Assembly: GCA_025345505.1 (NCBI GenBank)
Contig: JANVCC010000120.1
Location: forward strand, 6,965,053 to 7,029,052
Direction of reading: 5' to 3'
Length of the DNA stretch: 64,000 nucleotides
Source of the DNA: Todiramphus chloris collaris
Taxonomy: Eukaryota; Chordata; Aves; Coraciiformes; Alcedinidae
Notes under the pieces: generated by a model
Seen by the model: the letters and a program-made list of their open reading frames with translations, nothing else
Databases searched by the model: none
Told to the model about the DNA's origin: nothing
Position numbers and translations under genes: made by a program
In this document: in pieces, positions 37,984 to 50,100 of the stretch
Numbering within the stretch: the stretch's first letter is position 1
Layout: every line of letters begins with the position of its first letter

Positions 37984-39124
37984 GCCGACATGCAGGAGTA
38001 GTTTTGATGTAGTACAAAAATAATGTCTTTATACAAATTTTTTTCCTCTTTTTTTTTTTTTTTTTCCTTTTTTTTTTCTTACACCAGGCTCCTTCCCGCA
38101 GCGCGGCCCCTCTGCCCGCACCCCCAGCTGCTCCTGCCCCCCGCACCCATCCCCTTCCAGTTTGCTTCAATACGAGTGTGAGTTACTGGCGCTGAGCAGC
38201 GCGGGGGATGCTGGGTGTGATGCAGCCTCACAGAGACCCCAGAGTATTGCTTTAACTTTGGGAAAAAAATAAAATACAGAGGTGGGAGCGAGACAGGAGA
38301 AAACCGGATGGAGAGAGCAGAGCAGAGCAGAGCCCAGCTGGGGGCTGGGGCCCAGCCCTGGGGGTCCCTGCTCTGCCAGGGGTAGCATGGGGGGCAGTGG
38401 GCACAGGCAGGGGTGTGCCGGGACAGACCGACCATCGTTACAATAAATAAGGCTAAGACTTGAGGCTACTGGCTCAGCTGGCTGGGGCGGGGGCAGCTGT
38501 CCCGAGGGAGACAGCCAAACACAAGGCCCTGGCACAAACCATTTTTGTACCACCCCCTGTTGCGGAGACGGAGACGACGGGAGAAGCGAAGCCTGACGAA
38601 GGGAGATGCGAGTTTGAAATGCCCAAGGAAAGCGAAGAACTGACTGCTGGGGATGCGAGCAGCCCCCCACCCCCCCGCACAGCTCAGGAGGATGAGCCCA
38701 CACCAACATCATCCTCTTCATCCTCCCGACCCAGGAGGCCCAGAGAGCGCAGAGACGCGAGGCAGAGGCTGCGGAGCCGACCGCTGACACCGAGCACCTG
38801 AGAGATGAAGGCTTGGGGCGCAGGAAGGTCCCACAGCAAGATAAATCCCACACAGCCCCAGCTTTGGTGTCTCAGCTCCGATTTTACTCTTGTGTGTGGC
38901 CGCTTCCATTGCATTCTTTCCTTTCTATTCTTTCTCAGGAAGTTCACCTTGCAGAAAGGATGAGTGAGAAGCCTGCGAAACGCAGCTTCCTTTTTTTCCC
39001 TTGGCCAGAAGAAGGCATCTTTTACCTACAGGTTCAGGGGCAGCAGCACCCAGTGGCCGTTTCCGGTAAGTGTCAGTTGCACAGTCAGTTCTGCAGAGAA
39101 TTCATAAATAAAGAATTGAAAAAC

Positions 39125-39500
39125 AAACTAAAAACCAAACCTGGGGCCGTTCAGCCAGAAGAGCGGACTGAGAGGGGATCTGACCACCTTCATAAATATC
39201 TAAAGGATGGGGGGCAAGAGGATGGGGCCAGACTTTTCAGGGGTGCCCAGCGCCAGGACAAGGAGCAACAGGCACAAAGTGGAACCCAGGAGGCTGCATC
39301 TGAGCAGGAGGAGAAAGTTCTTGCTGTGAGGGTGTGGGAGCCTGTGCCAGGCTGCCCAGAGAGGCTGTGGAGTCTCCTTCTCTGGAGAGATTCCCAACCC
39401 AGCTGGACCCTGTGCTGCTGGGCCCCTGCTCTGGGTGCCCCTGCTGGATGGAGCAGGGGGTGGCACCAGATCAGCTCCAGAGCTCCCTGCCAGCCCCCAC
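39125..39500 (+). mobile_element. CR1 LINE fragment in the STK40 3' UTR
   Basis: Reads in CR1 sense on the + strand: 'gagaggggatctgacc', 'cataaatatctaaagg', 'gaggagaaagttcttgctgt', 'ccaggctgcccagagagg', 'agattcccaacccagctgga', ending near 'agctccctgcc'. It is truncated at both ends and antisense to STK40. Confidence 0.8.
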
Positions 39501-40455
39501 CACGCTGGGGTTCTGTTCTAGCCTGTATTAGTGTTCACAATCCCTGCCTGCCCGCTGCCCAGGAGCCTGGGGGAGCTCGCAGGCAGGACGCAATGCCCAA
39601 CGCTGCTGAGGAGCTCAGGGGACTCCCTGTGTCCCCACAGACACCTGCAGGTCGGCCCAGGCTGGACACAGCTCACTGGCCCAGTCCACGGCAAGAGAAG
39701 GCAACAACACGCTACAAAGAGACCTGCTCCTGGCTCCCTGGAAAGCAGGGAGCCCCCAGCAGCCGAGGCCGCAGCAGCTCTTGCCCCTTTCCTCGTGCCC
39801 AGCCCAAGGCTGGCGGGAGAGGGTGGCGCTGGAGCAGGGGGAGCAGGGGAAGGAGACAGCAGGAGAGCCCCTGCCCTGAGCAGGAGCCCGGGCAGCCCCA
39901 GGAGCTCTGTGTGAGAACAGTTCATCTGGCAAGACAGGCATCCAGTTCACAAAATGAGGCTCAGAAACAATCGCTCCTGTTCTCAGCACAGGCAGATGCG
40001 CTTCCAGTGGCATCAGGTGGCAAACCGGGACGTCCTTCTCCCGCCTCAGCACCACGCCGGGGGGCAAAGGCAGCCCCGGTGGGCGTGGGGAGGCTGGGAT
40101 GGCAAGAGAAGCAGGGAGACAAATACAGCAGAGACTTCAGCCAGCCCCTTCCTAACACTAGGCAGATTATTTTGGGAAGCTTTTTCACATTATAACTCAT
40201 ATATTATATCTGTACCACAACTGAAGTGTGAAAATGCTAAATCAGAATTAATGCAATTTTAACTGCACCTTAGATAAGCTACTGAAAAATAAGATTAAAT
40301 CATTTATCCTTAATGAAACTAAAAGAATCAGTGAGAGGTGGGAGAGAGGTCAGAGGCCACGCGGGGCCGAGTCCTGCGAAACCTCTGAGCTGCGGCCAAG
40401 AGCCGATCTGTGCAGCCATGGCCCGCGGGACAACTCTTGCCTGAGGCAGCGGCCG

Positions 40456-40528
40456 GTCACCCCGGGCAGCCCCAGTCACCCCGGGCAGCCCCTGGTCACC
40501 CCGGGCAGCCCCTGGTCACCCCGGGCAA
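40456..40528. repeat. 20-bp tandem repeat, 3.7 copies
   Basis: Units of GTCACCCCGGGCAGCCCCTG start at 40456, 40475, 40495 and 40515. The first unit lacks one base and the last is partial. Lies in the STK40 3' UTR. Confidence 0.9.
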
Positions 40529-41139
40529 GCGGGCGACTGTTGGTGCCACTCACGAAGGCCTCGTTGAGCTGCAGCCCACGCAGGGCCACCGAGGGTTGGA
40601 CAACACAGCCAAACCAGGTGGCACGCCAAGGACAGGAAAAGAACTGATGCAGATGAAGGGAAGTGGGAGGTTTCAGGAAATTCTTCCGTTCGAGAAACCC
40701 CAATAAATCCAAGCTTATTCAAACCATACGGAGCGGACGCAACCAGCCGACGCTCCGCGCTGCACAGCCACGACTTGTGCCAGCAAACCAGCTTCACCCT
40801 TGGAAGTCTTCTCCTTTCCCACAGGCTTTGCTCGATCCAGAGAACAGCACGGTTAAAAAGACAAGAGAGGTAGATTACAGTCATGATTAAAAGCAGATTA
40901 GTCATCTAGGCTTCGATTTAAAAAAACAGATTCCAGAAGATGCCAAGAGGTCGCTGCTTCCAAATCCAGCTTTTTCAAAAGTCTTCTCCCTCCAGAGCGA
41001 GCGTGAGTGTCCCTGGAGAGCTCAGGAGAATTGCTACATTACTCTCCACGGCGGGACACCGGTATTGCTGTTGAGCTGTAGTAGGTGACGTGAAAGGCAG
41101 ACTGCAGGGTGCTGCTTGTGCTCTCGGACGCGCGGGGAG

Positions 41140-44100
41140 CTACTTCCGAAGGTACCTCTGGGCCAGGATGGCTGCGTCCAAAGGGTTCATGGGCTGGGCA
41201 TCGTGGCCCAGGCGTCGCACGGGGGGGATGTTCCCGAACTGCCGCTTCTGGAGGAAGCTCTTGGCCTCATGCAAGGTGTTCTTCTCCTCAGCCAAGAGCA
41301 GCTGCTGCCTCATGTAGTTCTCAAACTCATACTGCGAGCACTCCTCCGTCACCTTCACCTGCCAGAGAAGCACTGTCAGAGCTGCAGCGAGGAGCAAGTC
41401 CACAGCTCCCCCAGAGGGTCCCGAGCTACCACAGGATAACGGAGTCCGGACCTGCCGCCAGACGTACAGGCAGGACTCACCAGTGCCACCAGGAACAGAG
41501 GTCTGGAAGCCTCAGTGGCTCTGTCCTGACACAGCTCGCCCCAATCCTGCCAGACACCCAGGGGCTGCAGCTGCCTGACCCCAGCCCTCGCGCCCCCCGA
41601 GCCCCACGGGGGAATTTCTGACGGCAACAGCGCCTGCGGCGTCGCAGGCGAAGCCTCCACCAAGCTGTCCCCAGGCACTGAGGTCACCGCCCGTCACTTC
41701 CAACACAAAACACGCTGGCAAGAACACAGGATGTTTGCTCCCTTTGCAAAACTCCCCAGGGAGCCCGAGCCAACACCGCTGCCTCCTCCCAGTGACCCCA
41801 GCTGTGTGCGAGGCATCGCGGGCTGCTCAGAGAGGGGCGAGCTGCCCGCAGTCGGCCCTGGCACCGGTGAGCTCACTTCCAGCTGATGTGACTCTGGGGC
41901 CCGGCAGCACGAGCCTTCCCTTCTGCGGCACAAGCCCGCGACGGACTCGGCTGCCTCGGAGAGCAGCGGCCACGGCCGGGTCCTCGCCACCCTCCCCTCC
42001 CAGCGCGGGGACTGCAGGGGGTCCCAGCTCTTACGGACAGACTTGGCACAGGGGCACGGAGAAGCAGCCCCGCGGAGAGGGGGAAGCCTACCTCCTGGGG
42101 GTTTTCAGGGTTAGCCACCTGGTCGTCGATGTCTGGCACCACTTGCAAAGGGCCGCTCAGCGAGGACATGGACTGCCTGGGGAGAGCACAGCGTCAGGGC
42201 CCCGCAGCACAGCCCTGGCTCGCCCACCCTCACCCCGCACCCTGGCCACGGCTGGGGCCCTGCGTGTGGGCTGGCACTGTCTGGGTGCCACGCCGGCTAC
42301 TGCTGCTAGAGGACTACTCCAAATCCAACTGCCCGGCTATGAGACCATCTTACAATCCCAGAGCTGCTCCATTTTTTATTTTAGTGGAACTGTTGCATAG
42401 GTAGGGGAGAAAACAGCCACAGCTCCAAAAATCACAGACGTCACTGCTGACTCAACAGGCAGCACAAGGACTTCGCCCAGGCACGCTGTGCAGCCCGGAC
42501 AGAAGGTCGTGGGGCTGACAAGAGAGGGCTGCACCGAGCAGACACCACCATTTCTGCCGGAGCGTGCGGCTGGAATCCCACCCCAGTGGGTCCAGGCAAG
42601 CCCTGGACTCAGTTACCCTTGAAAGGCATCCCCACCCTCCTCGTGTAGCATTCTCACCTGTACTGGCATGTCCTGCTCTTCCCCTCTACAAATCTCCGGC
42701 CCGCATTTTATTAATGGACACAGCAGCGCTAATTATGAGCTTGCAGAAGTGTCCACATCTGTGCATACACACGAGATGCTCCTGACTGCCTTGACAATCA
42801 ACTCTGGGGAGCACGGGGCCGGCACAGCGCACGCCTCCTGTACCCCAGTGCTGTCTGTAGTGTTACTGCTCTACAGGCCCCAGCCTGGGTCACAAGGGCA
42901 TGTATGGGCACGGGCCACCCCGGCTGTGACACAGGATCTGCAGACTTCTCTGCAGTCCTGGAGCCTCCTCTGCCGTCCTGTCTGGCAGCAGCCTGCTGGC
43001 CACAGCTGGAGCAGCACAGCCTGCGGCAGAGACGCCGTGCCCCAGCCTCTGCTCCTGCACGTACCAGGATGCTATGATGGAGCTGAGCGAATCCAGCACT
43101 TCAGACGCCGTCAGACGCTGCTGCGGGTCCAAGACCAGCAGCTTCCGGATCAAGCACACAGTGTTTTCTGAGACCCGTCCATCCCTGGGAGAGAGAAGGG
43201 GTGGTGAGCCTGCGGCGGGCAGGGGCAGCAGCAGCAGCAGGACGGGCGTGCTGAGAGCACAGCTCAGGAACTCGAGGAGCCACCACTGCTCTGACCGAGA
43301 GACCCCAGAATGAACCGGGAGGTCGGTTCCCTGTCCCTGCAGCCCGGGGCCTTTCTCACCTGTGCACAAGCTGTCCCAGCTCTGCTACCACTTCCTTGGT
43401 GTCTACTGCATCCAGCCTCTGTTCTCATTACTGCTGCGAGCCTTGGGTGCTGTGAGGGCAGCCCCTCCAGCCCCAGTTGTCCCAGCAAGGCCCAGAGCAG
43501 CACCCGTGCAGGCAGTAAGAGGGGCCCCGGGGCCGGGCGGTACTCACTCGGGGATGGTGTACTCGGCAGCCTTGATTTTGCGGAAGAGCTCCTGAGGTAT
43601 GCTGTCGTAGAAGGGGAACTGGCCGTAGAGCATGGTGAAGAGCACCACACCCAATGCCCACATGTCACTGGGTTTTCCTCGGTACGGCCGTCCTGCAGGG
43701 ACCAAGGGGACACAAAAGTGACAGGCTTTAGGACACTGCTCCCCTCTGCAGCCCACCACCAGCAGTGAAGGCACCAAAGCAACCTCTTCATGTGGCTTTT
43801 TTCTGAGCATTAACCAAAACACTTGAGAATTCCTATCACAAGACACTAAGAACCTCTTTCATAGATTCACAGACTAATTTGGGTTGGAAGGGACCTTTCA
43901 AGGCCATCTGGTCCAACCCCCTGCAGGGAGCAGGGCCATCTACACCTAGAGCAGGGTGCTCAGAGCCCCAGGCAACCTCCCCTGCAACGGTGCCAGGGAT
44001 GGGGCAGCCACCACCTCTCTGGGCAGCCTGGCACAGGCTCTCCCCACCCTCCGCATCAAAAATCTCTCCCCTCTCTCCAGTCTAAATCTCCCTCTTCTAA

Positions 44101-47100
44101 TTCAAACCATCACCCCTTGTCCTGTCCCAACAGGCCCTGCTCAAAATCCTGTCCCCATCTTTCTGACAGGCTCCTCAAAGTCCTGCAAGGCCCCCAGAAG
44201 GTCTCCCCTTGGGGAGCCTTCTCCTCTGCAGGCTGAACCCCCCCAGCTCTCCCAGCCTGGCTCCCAGCAGAGGGGTTCCAGCCCTCCCAGCATCACTGGG
44301 GCTCCTCTGGCCCCACTGCACCAGGTCCCTGTCTCTGCTGTGCTGAGCACTCCCAAGCTGGCCCCAGCACTGCAGGGGGCTCTGCCCAGAGGGTGCCAGT
44401 GGCTGCTGGGCTGCTCCAGCTGCTCATCCTCCAAGTCCAGTCAAAGGAGACAGGAATTTAGGGGCCAGCGAGCACAGGGCAGGGGGAGGCAGGAAAGGCA
44501 GCCCCGGATGAGTAAGTGCTGTGGTGAGGAGCAGCCCAAGATTAACGCCAACCGCTGCTGCACGCAGGGTTAGTGTGGAAGGGCAGACTACGACTCTCCA
44601 CGCCCGGCTCAGCCCAGCGTGGTGGGACTCTGCCTGTGGGATGGATCCAGCAGACGGCACTGGAGCCTGCTGGGAAGCTGCGGAGGGCTCAGGAAGGTGC
44701 CTTCCCAAAAGCTGCTGCAGCCCCAGCACACCCTGGGAGCCGCTCGATGGAAGCGCTGCTCTAAGGCCCCGTCAGTCACACAGTAAATCCGCAAACAGCC
44801 GCACGCACGAGGGTCAACAACTGCACTCAGCGCTGCACCACAGCCCGGCACCGAGGGAATGACTTCCTCTGACTCACTCCGTGAGTCACTGCTGCAGCAT
44901 TTGTTATTTGTACTAATTATTCTTTGCTTTATATGCTCAAAAAAAAGGCACCTCTTCCCTCCTCCTCCAGCTTTTCCTGCGGTGACATTTCAGCAGCCAG
45001 CACACGCAAGCCGTCTCTTAGCAGAAGACAGCTTCTCCTGGAGACCCACCACCGTGATTCATGCTTCGGGCGCTTTCGCTTCCTCTCGCGCAGGAGCGTT
45101 AGCAAAACAGACAGAGGGATGGATGCTCAGAGTCTGAAGGTGGTGGTGAAGCCTGGGATGTCCTCACATAGCTTCTCCCCCAACACTTGGAGGGGAGCTG
45201 CAGACAGAGCCACTCCGGAACAGCAGAGGATGGGGCGGCAGGGCCGTCGGACCAGAGCCTGGCACGATCACGGCCAAGGCCAGGCCAGGCAGTGCTGCAG
45301 CAGGGCACAGCCCTGGGACAAAGGTGCACCGTGCAGGGCCCTGAACAGCCTCAGCTGCTGGAGAAGTCAGAGAGCCTGTTCTGCAGAGAGACCAGGCCAC
45401 CCATTGCCAAGGGAGCTGGCAGCAGGCACGCAGGGCCTGTGGCTGGCAGGGAGGGTACCCGGGCTGGAGTGCGGGACAGAGCTGTACCCCAGGTGAGGAA
45501 GGAGCAGCTCCAGGCAGCCTTTACCAGCCACCTGAGCTGCTCCAGGCTCCTGCAGAGCAGTTGGCTCCTATCATCCATTTGGTTACAGGGGCCTCAGGAT
45601 ATCCTGCAGAACAGGAAAGGCCTGCAAAAAACACACCTCCCCGCCTGCCTCTGCTCCCTTCCTGGCTTAGTTCTGCCCAGGAGGGAAGCAGCCTCAGACC
45701 TGCCTGGCAGATGACAACGGAAGAGCTCAGCTGCATTGACTGCTGCTAAACCTGCCAACAGGCTGAGGGGAGCCCACTGGGTCTGGAAATTTCAGGACTA
45801 GCTCCCTCTGAGGGCATTTCTGAAATCCCAGCAGCCTGGGATACCATAAACTACCAACTCCAATCTTCAGCAGAGCTGTTTTCAGTACTCTAGAAGTTCC
45901 CCTTGCACAAGCAAACACACCAGACTTTCAGCACTAAGTCAAGCTCACCTGGGTGAGAGCAAAAAAACCTCCAAAAAAACCCAATCCCCAAACAAAGCCT
46001 CAGTCACTGCCCTGATGAACAGGACACCCACTGCCTGCCCAGCTACTGCCAGCGCAAAAACCAGCCCAGCAGCACAGCTCACAGAAGAGAAACCTCCTGG
46101 AGCAGCCAGGCAGACAGACCCTCATCTGTTTCCAACAGCCCCACGTGCTGGAAGGAGTTAAAAAGCAGAAGGACATCAGGGAAAGCTCTTCTCTGCCAGA
46201 CTTCTGCTTAAGGCCTCTGCTGGAGACAAGGCACAGGCCAGACTGCCGGAGACAAGGCAGAGCCTGAGCAGACTGCTGCTTTGGCCTGCTGGGATCATTC
46301 CTTTATTTATAAGTAACTCCTCTCAGTCAGCCCAGAAGCCACCTCGAGGGTCAGCAATTCCCTCCTGGAAGCAAGAGGCAGCTGCAGCAGCTGCTCCTCT
46401 CTGTGCACGGCCTGGAGCAAACCCGTGCTGTGGGGGGATCTGCACCGACTGCCTCTTAGGCCGAGGGATTTACCTGCAGCTTAAGTGAATCCTTGGGAAC
46501 AAGGTTCAGACATGGGAATCAGCACAGCTTGTCTGCAGTTGGCCTTGGTTAGGAACGGGTGGGGAGTGTTTAATCAGCTCTGGAGTTCAGCCTAGCCTGA
46601 AAAAAGTTACACTTGCTCCTTCCCTCCACAACTTCCCGGCTGGAAGAAACAGGCCTCGTCACTGGACACTAATGAAGAGGCTCTCACCGAAGGCAGGTTA
46701 CATATGGGAACAGAACTGGGTGGCTTGCATTTAGTGCCAAGAGCCACGAAGAAATGAAACCAGCTCTAAGCGTGGGGCTGTGAACTCCCCGAAGGAGCAA
46801 AGGGGGTTCCCTACCACTGAGCACGTCTGGGCTGATGTAGGCAGGGCTTCCTCGCTGGTCCTTCAGCAGGTCATCTTCACTCACCAGGTGCTTGCCAAGA
46901 CAGAAGTTTGTTATGGTTATTCGATGAGTCCTGGGGAGAAGCAGAAGGCATCAGTGAGCAAGGGCCGTCCTGCGTGAGCCAAACGGAGGAAGGTCACACA
47001 GAACAGAGGTGTGTGTCTGTGGGGCTCTTGGGGAAGCTCGAAGTGCCAAGGAAAAGACAACAGAGCTGTACTATCAACTCCATCCCGACGGGGAAGGATC

Positions 47101-50100
47101 TCCAGCTGCCAGCACAGCTTGCAAGGCTCTTACAGGAGGAGTAAGGAGTCTCTCTAACAGCTACAGACAATGTCTGCAGCCAACCCAAGCGGCGTGTGTG
47201 AGCGTGGCTGCAAGCACAGGGTGCTCAGGTATCCTGCCCACCCTGCAGCCACCTTCCAGCCAGGCTCCCAGGAGCATCCGAGCCAGCAGCACCAGGACCT
47301 GCACTTTCGCGCTCGCTGACCATTGTAGGGTGTGAGTATTAACAAAGGAGAAGTTTATTTCCACTGCTGCTTCTCCCTACACTTCCCAACTACCATCCCT
47401 AAAGGCATCTTCTCCACACAGCATTTTCTGGCAGCCGAGGGAAAATGCCCTGCAGCAGGACAGCCCCAGGCCTGCCCTCCTGCGCCGTGTGCTTGCACGT
47501 CACCGGCAGATCAGCTACAGGGCAACCACTTCTGTGTTACCCAACAGTCCCACAGCAGGAGTCTGGGGGTAGCTTTCCTGTGAACAACAGTCCTGCAGAT
47601 CAGGTGAAGTACATAGAGCAGAGAAAGTCCAAGCAATATCCAAAAACCCTCCTTCAGAAAGGGTGAGAACTGCAGGTACACGCAATTCCTCTGAGGAGAT
47701 AGATCCACTTCTCTATGGCATTGCCAGCTCCAATTAATTTTACCAGGGAAAGTGAGCTCATTACAAAGTTACTACCATATATCATCTTCCACAGCACTCA
47801 GGTAATTTGGGTTTTAACATGCAACTTAAAGGACTGAACAGAAAAACACTGTCTAGAAGATTCCTATATTCTTGATCAGTATTACACAACTCGAGCCCGA
47901 GAGCATGAATTAAGTCAGTCAAAATAACCAAAAAATATTTCCAGCAAATCTAGCAGACAAGTGAAATAAAACCAAGTGTGGGCTGGCAACAGAGAGTTGA
48001 TTATTACAAAAGACAGAGTTGTGTTTAAGAAGTGTTAGCTTCAACTGTCGAGAGGCTTCCCTGGCTGAACAGCAATCTGCAGGATTTGCTGGAGGTTTAA
48101 AAGACTAAGTGTTCTGAAGGGCACTAAAACGTTCAGGGCTGCTTGGTTTTATTTAGTCACTGAAATTTGATCTAATCTGTAATCACCCAGCTACTGCACT
48201 AGCTGACTGGAAACCTTGTGAGGCTTCAGCATCACGCAGGGGACAATGTCTGAGGGATCTTCACCAGCCCAGGGCGTAGCGTGCCTGGTAAGGGCTTCGC
48301 AGCGGCACGCAGCTACCTTTGCTCCCCCTGCAACAGAACAGACCCGGCTCTTCTGTGAGCGTGGCTGGAACAGAACAAACATTTCTGATCAGCCCAAGTG
48401 GCTGGTCCTCTCCATGGTGATCTATTCTTACGCCTCACCCACCCTTTCATGACTCACTGCTGTAGAGGATACAGATTCTCCTCACCAAAGCCGACGGCCT
48501 CCCTAGTAAGAAGTGAAAAACATAGCACACAATACCAAAAAGGACTCTGGCAAGTGTGTTCACATAGCTACAAATATCTACCCCCTTCTTGCTCGTGGGG
48601 GCCCCTCGTGCAGCTCTAGCAGAGGGATGCTCCACTCCACACTTTGCCCAGAGAAGAAAGGAAGCTCTGGGGGGGGATCCTTGAAAGCCACGACCTTTGT
48701 CTGCCTCCTCCTAGCAAGGAGAATCAGCGGCAAGCAGAAGATAAGAGATTTATTTTAAAGCAGCTCTGTAGAAATGACCTAAAGCAACTTACAGGTGGCC
48801 TTGAAAAGCACCAGCTGCTCTCTGTGTGTGTGGAACCAAGACGTTCAACCTCTGCGTGCAAAATCTGTTTGCTTTCAGACAGTATTAGGGAGAAGAAAGG
48901 AGCAAGTGGAGACCGCAGCAAACCTGCGTGTTTTGCAGAGACTCTGGAAGCCCACAGACCTAAAGCCTTCCAGCTTTACATTCATTCCACAGAAAACCAG
49001 ACAGTGTGAAAAGACAATGAATTCCACTCATTCTTCAAGTAAGGGCAAAATATTTAGCCAGTAATGTAATACCAAAGGACACAGCAGAGTATGTGAACTG
49101 GAGCCAGGCTGCCAACTACACAACGGCACAGCCCAGGACAACAAAAACACTGCAAGGAGCCACAGAGCAAAGCAGAGGCTACTGCCAGCTGCCTCTCCCA
49201 CGTCCCCAACTCCTGCCCCACGGCCACCGCTCGCTTGGCTGCGGGAGGGTCGGGCCTGCCAGACATCCCGGCCGTCAGGGTGTCAGGAACTGAGGCTCAC
49301 ATCAAACCAGAGAGTGGGAACAAGGAAGCTATTTCAAGCACAAATGCAGACTAGACAGAAGAACTTTTGTTCAGATAAGTAAATATTTTAGGGCTAGTGA
49401 AAACACAGCACTGCGACAGGCAAAGATTTAATGCTGCTGGGATTCTGGTAGCGACTGCAGCCTCGGGAATCCTGTCAGCACGATGGAAACTGAATTAGAT
49501 GAACAGAACCACTTACACATTTCATTCTTTTTCTAAATATAGATATAAAATAAGTATTTCTCTTGCAGGTTTCTGAATTCCTACAACATTCAGCTTTCAG
49601 GTGTTAGAATCCAAAAAGAAGAGCTGATGTGAGGTCACTAAGCTTGTTGGAAGAGGGAACTATCCAGGCTGGCCTCAGTTCAGTTTTGGAGATTAACTCC
49701 TGTAACTTTGAACCGGGTTTGCATTTTTGCACAGCCTGCTTCCAGTTCTCTCGCCCTCCTCTTGAGGAGTGCTGCCTGTGATTGTTTCTACCAGAAATCT
49801 GCTTCAGGGAAGGAACACCAGACAGCAGTCACAAGAGCAGCTCTCCAGCAGACTTACCTTTTGTTTAGCACCATGTTTCCTAGTTTCAAGTCTCTGTGCA
49901 CAATATTTTTCTGTAAAATACATAATACCATAGCATGAGCAAAAGCAGATTTGTTAGAGGTGTAAATTCGATAGTTGCACAAAAGCACCAAGTATCCTTT
50001 GAAATCATGTCATCTTTGTTCTCAGAAATAACGCGTGCCAAGGTTCCAGGGCTGCACCCCAGGTATTCTGTGCACTTCATTTTCGGTTCTGCCCCAGACA

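Larger units (their letters stand above)
37961..41139 (-). other. STK40: STK40 3' UTR
   Basis: Follows the TAG at 41142-41140. The only canonical - strand AATAAA downstream is the complement of 37978-37983, giving a 3' UTR of about 3.2 kb. The distal end holds T/A-rich sequence near 38000-38075. The UTR would include a CR1 fragment in antisense orientation (39125-39500) and a 20-bp tandem repeat (40456-40528). The long + strand frame at 38813-40195 is not a gene. Confidence 0.6.

Noticed and set aside
36510-38023. Overlapping 385- and 437-codon open frames on the + strand near the EVA1B promoter
   Set aside because: Both are low-complexity Pro/Gly/Ala/Arg translations of a CpG island. Their antisense position over the EVA1B 5' exon and lack of motifs argue against a gene.
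38813-40195. A 460-codon open frame on the + strand
   Set aside because: It runs through the STK40 3' UTR and translates part of a CR1 fragment in a non-coding region of the element. No domain, no splice structure and no orthologue come to mind.
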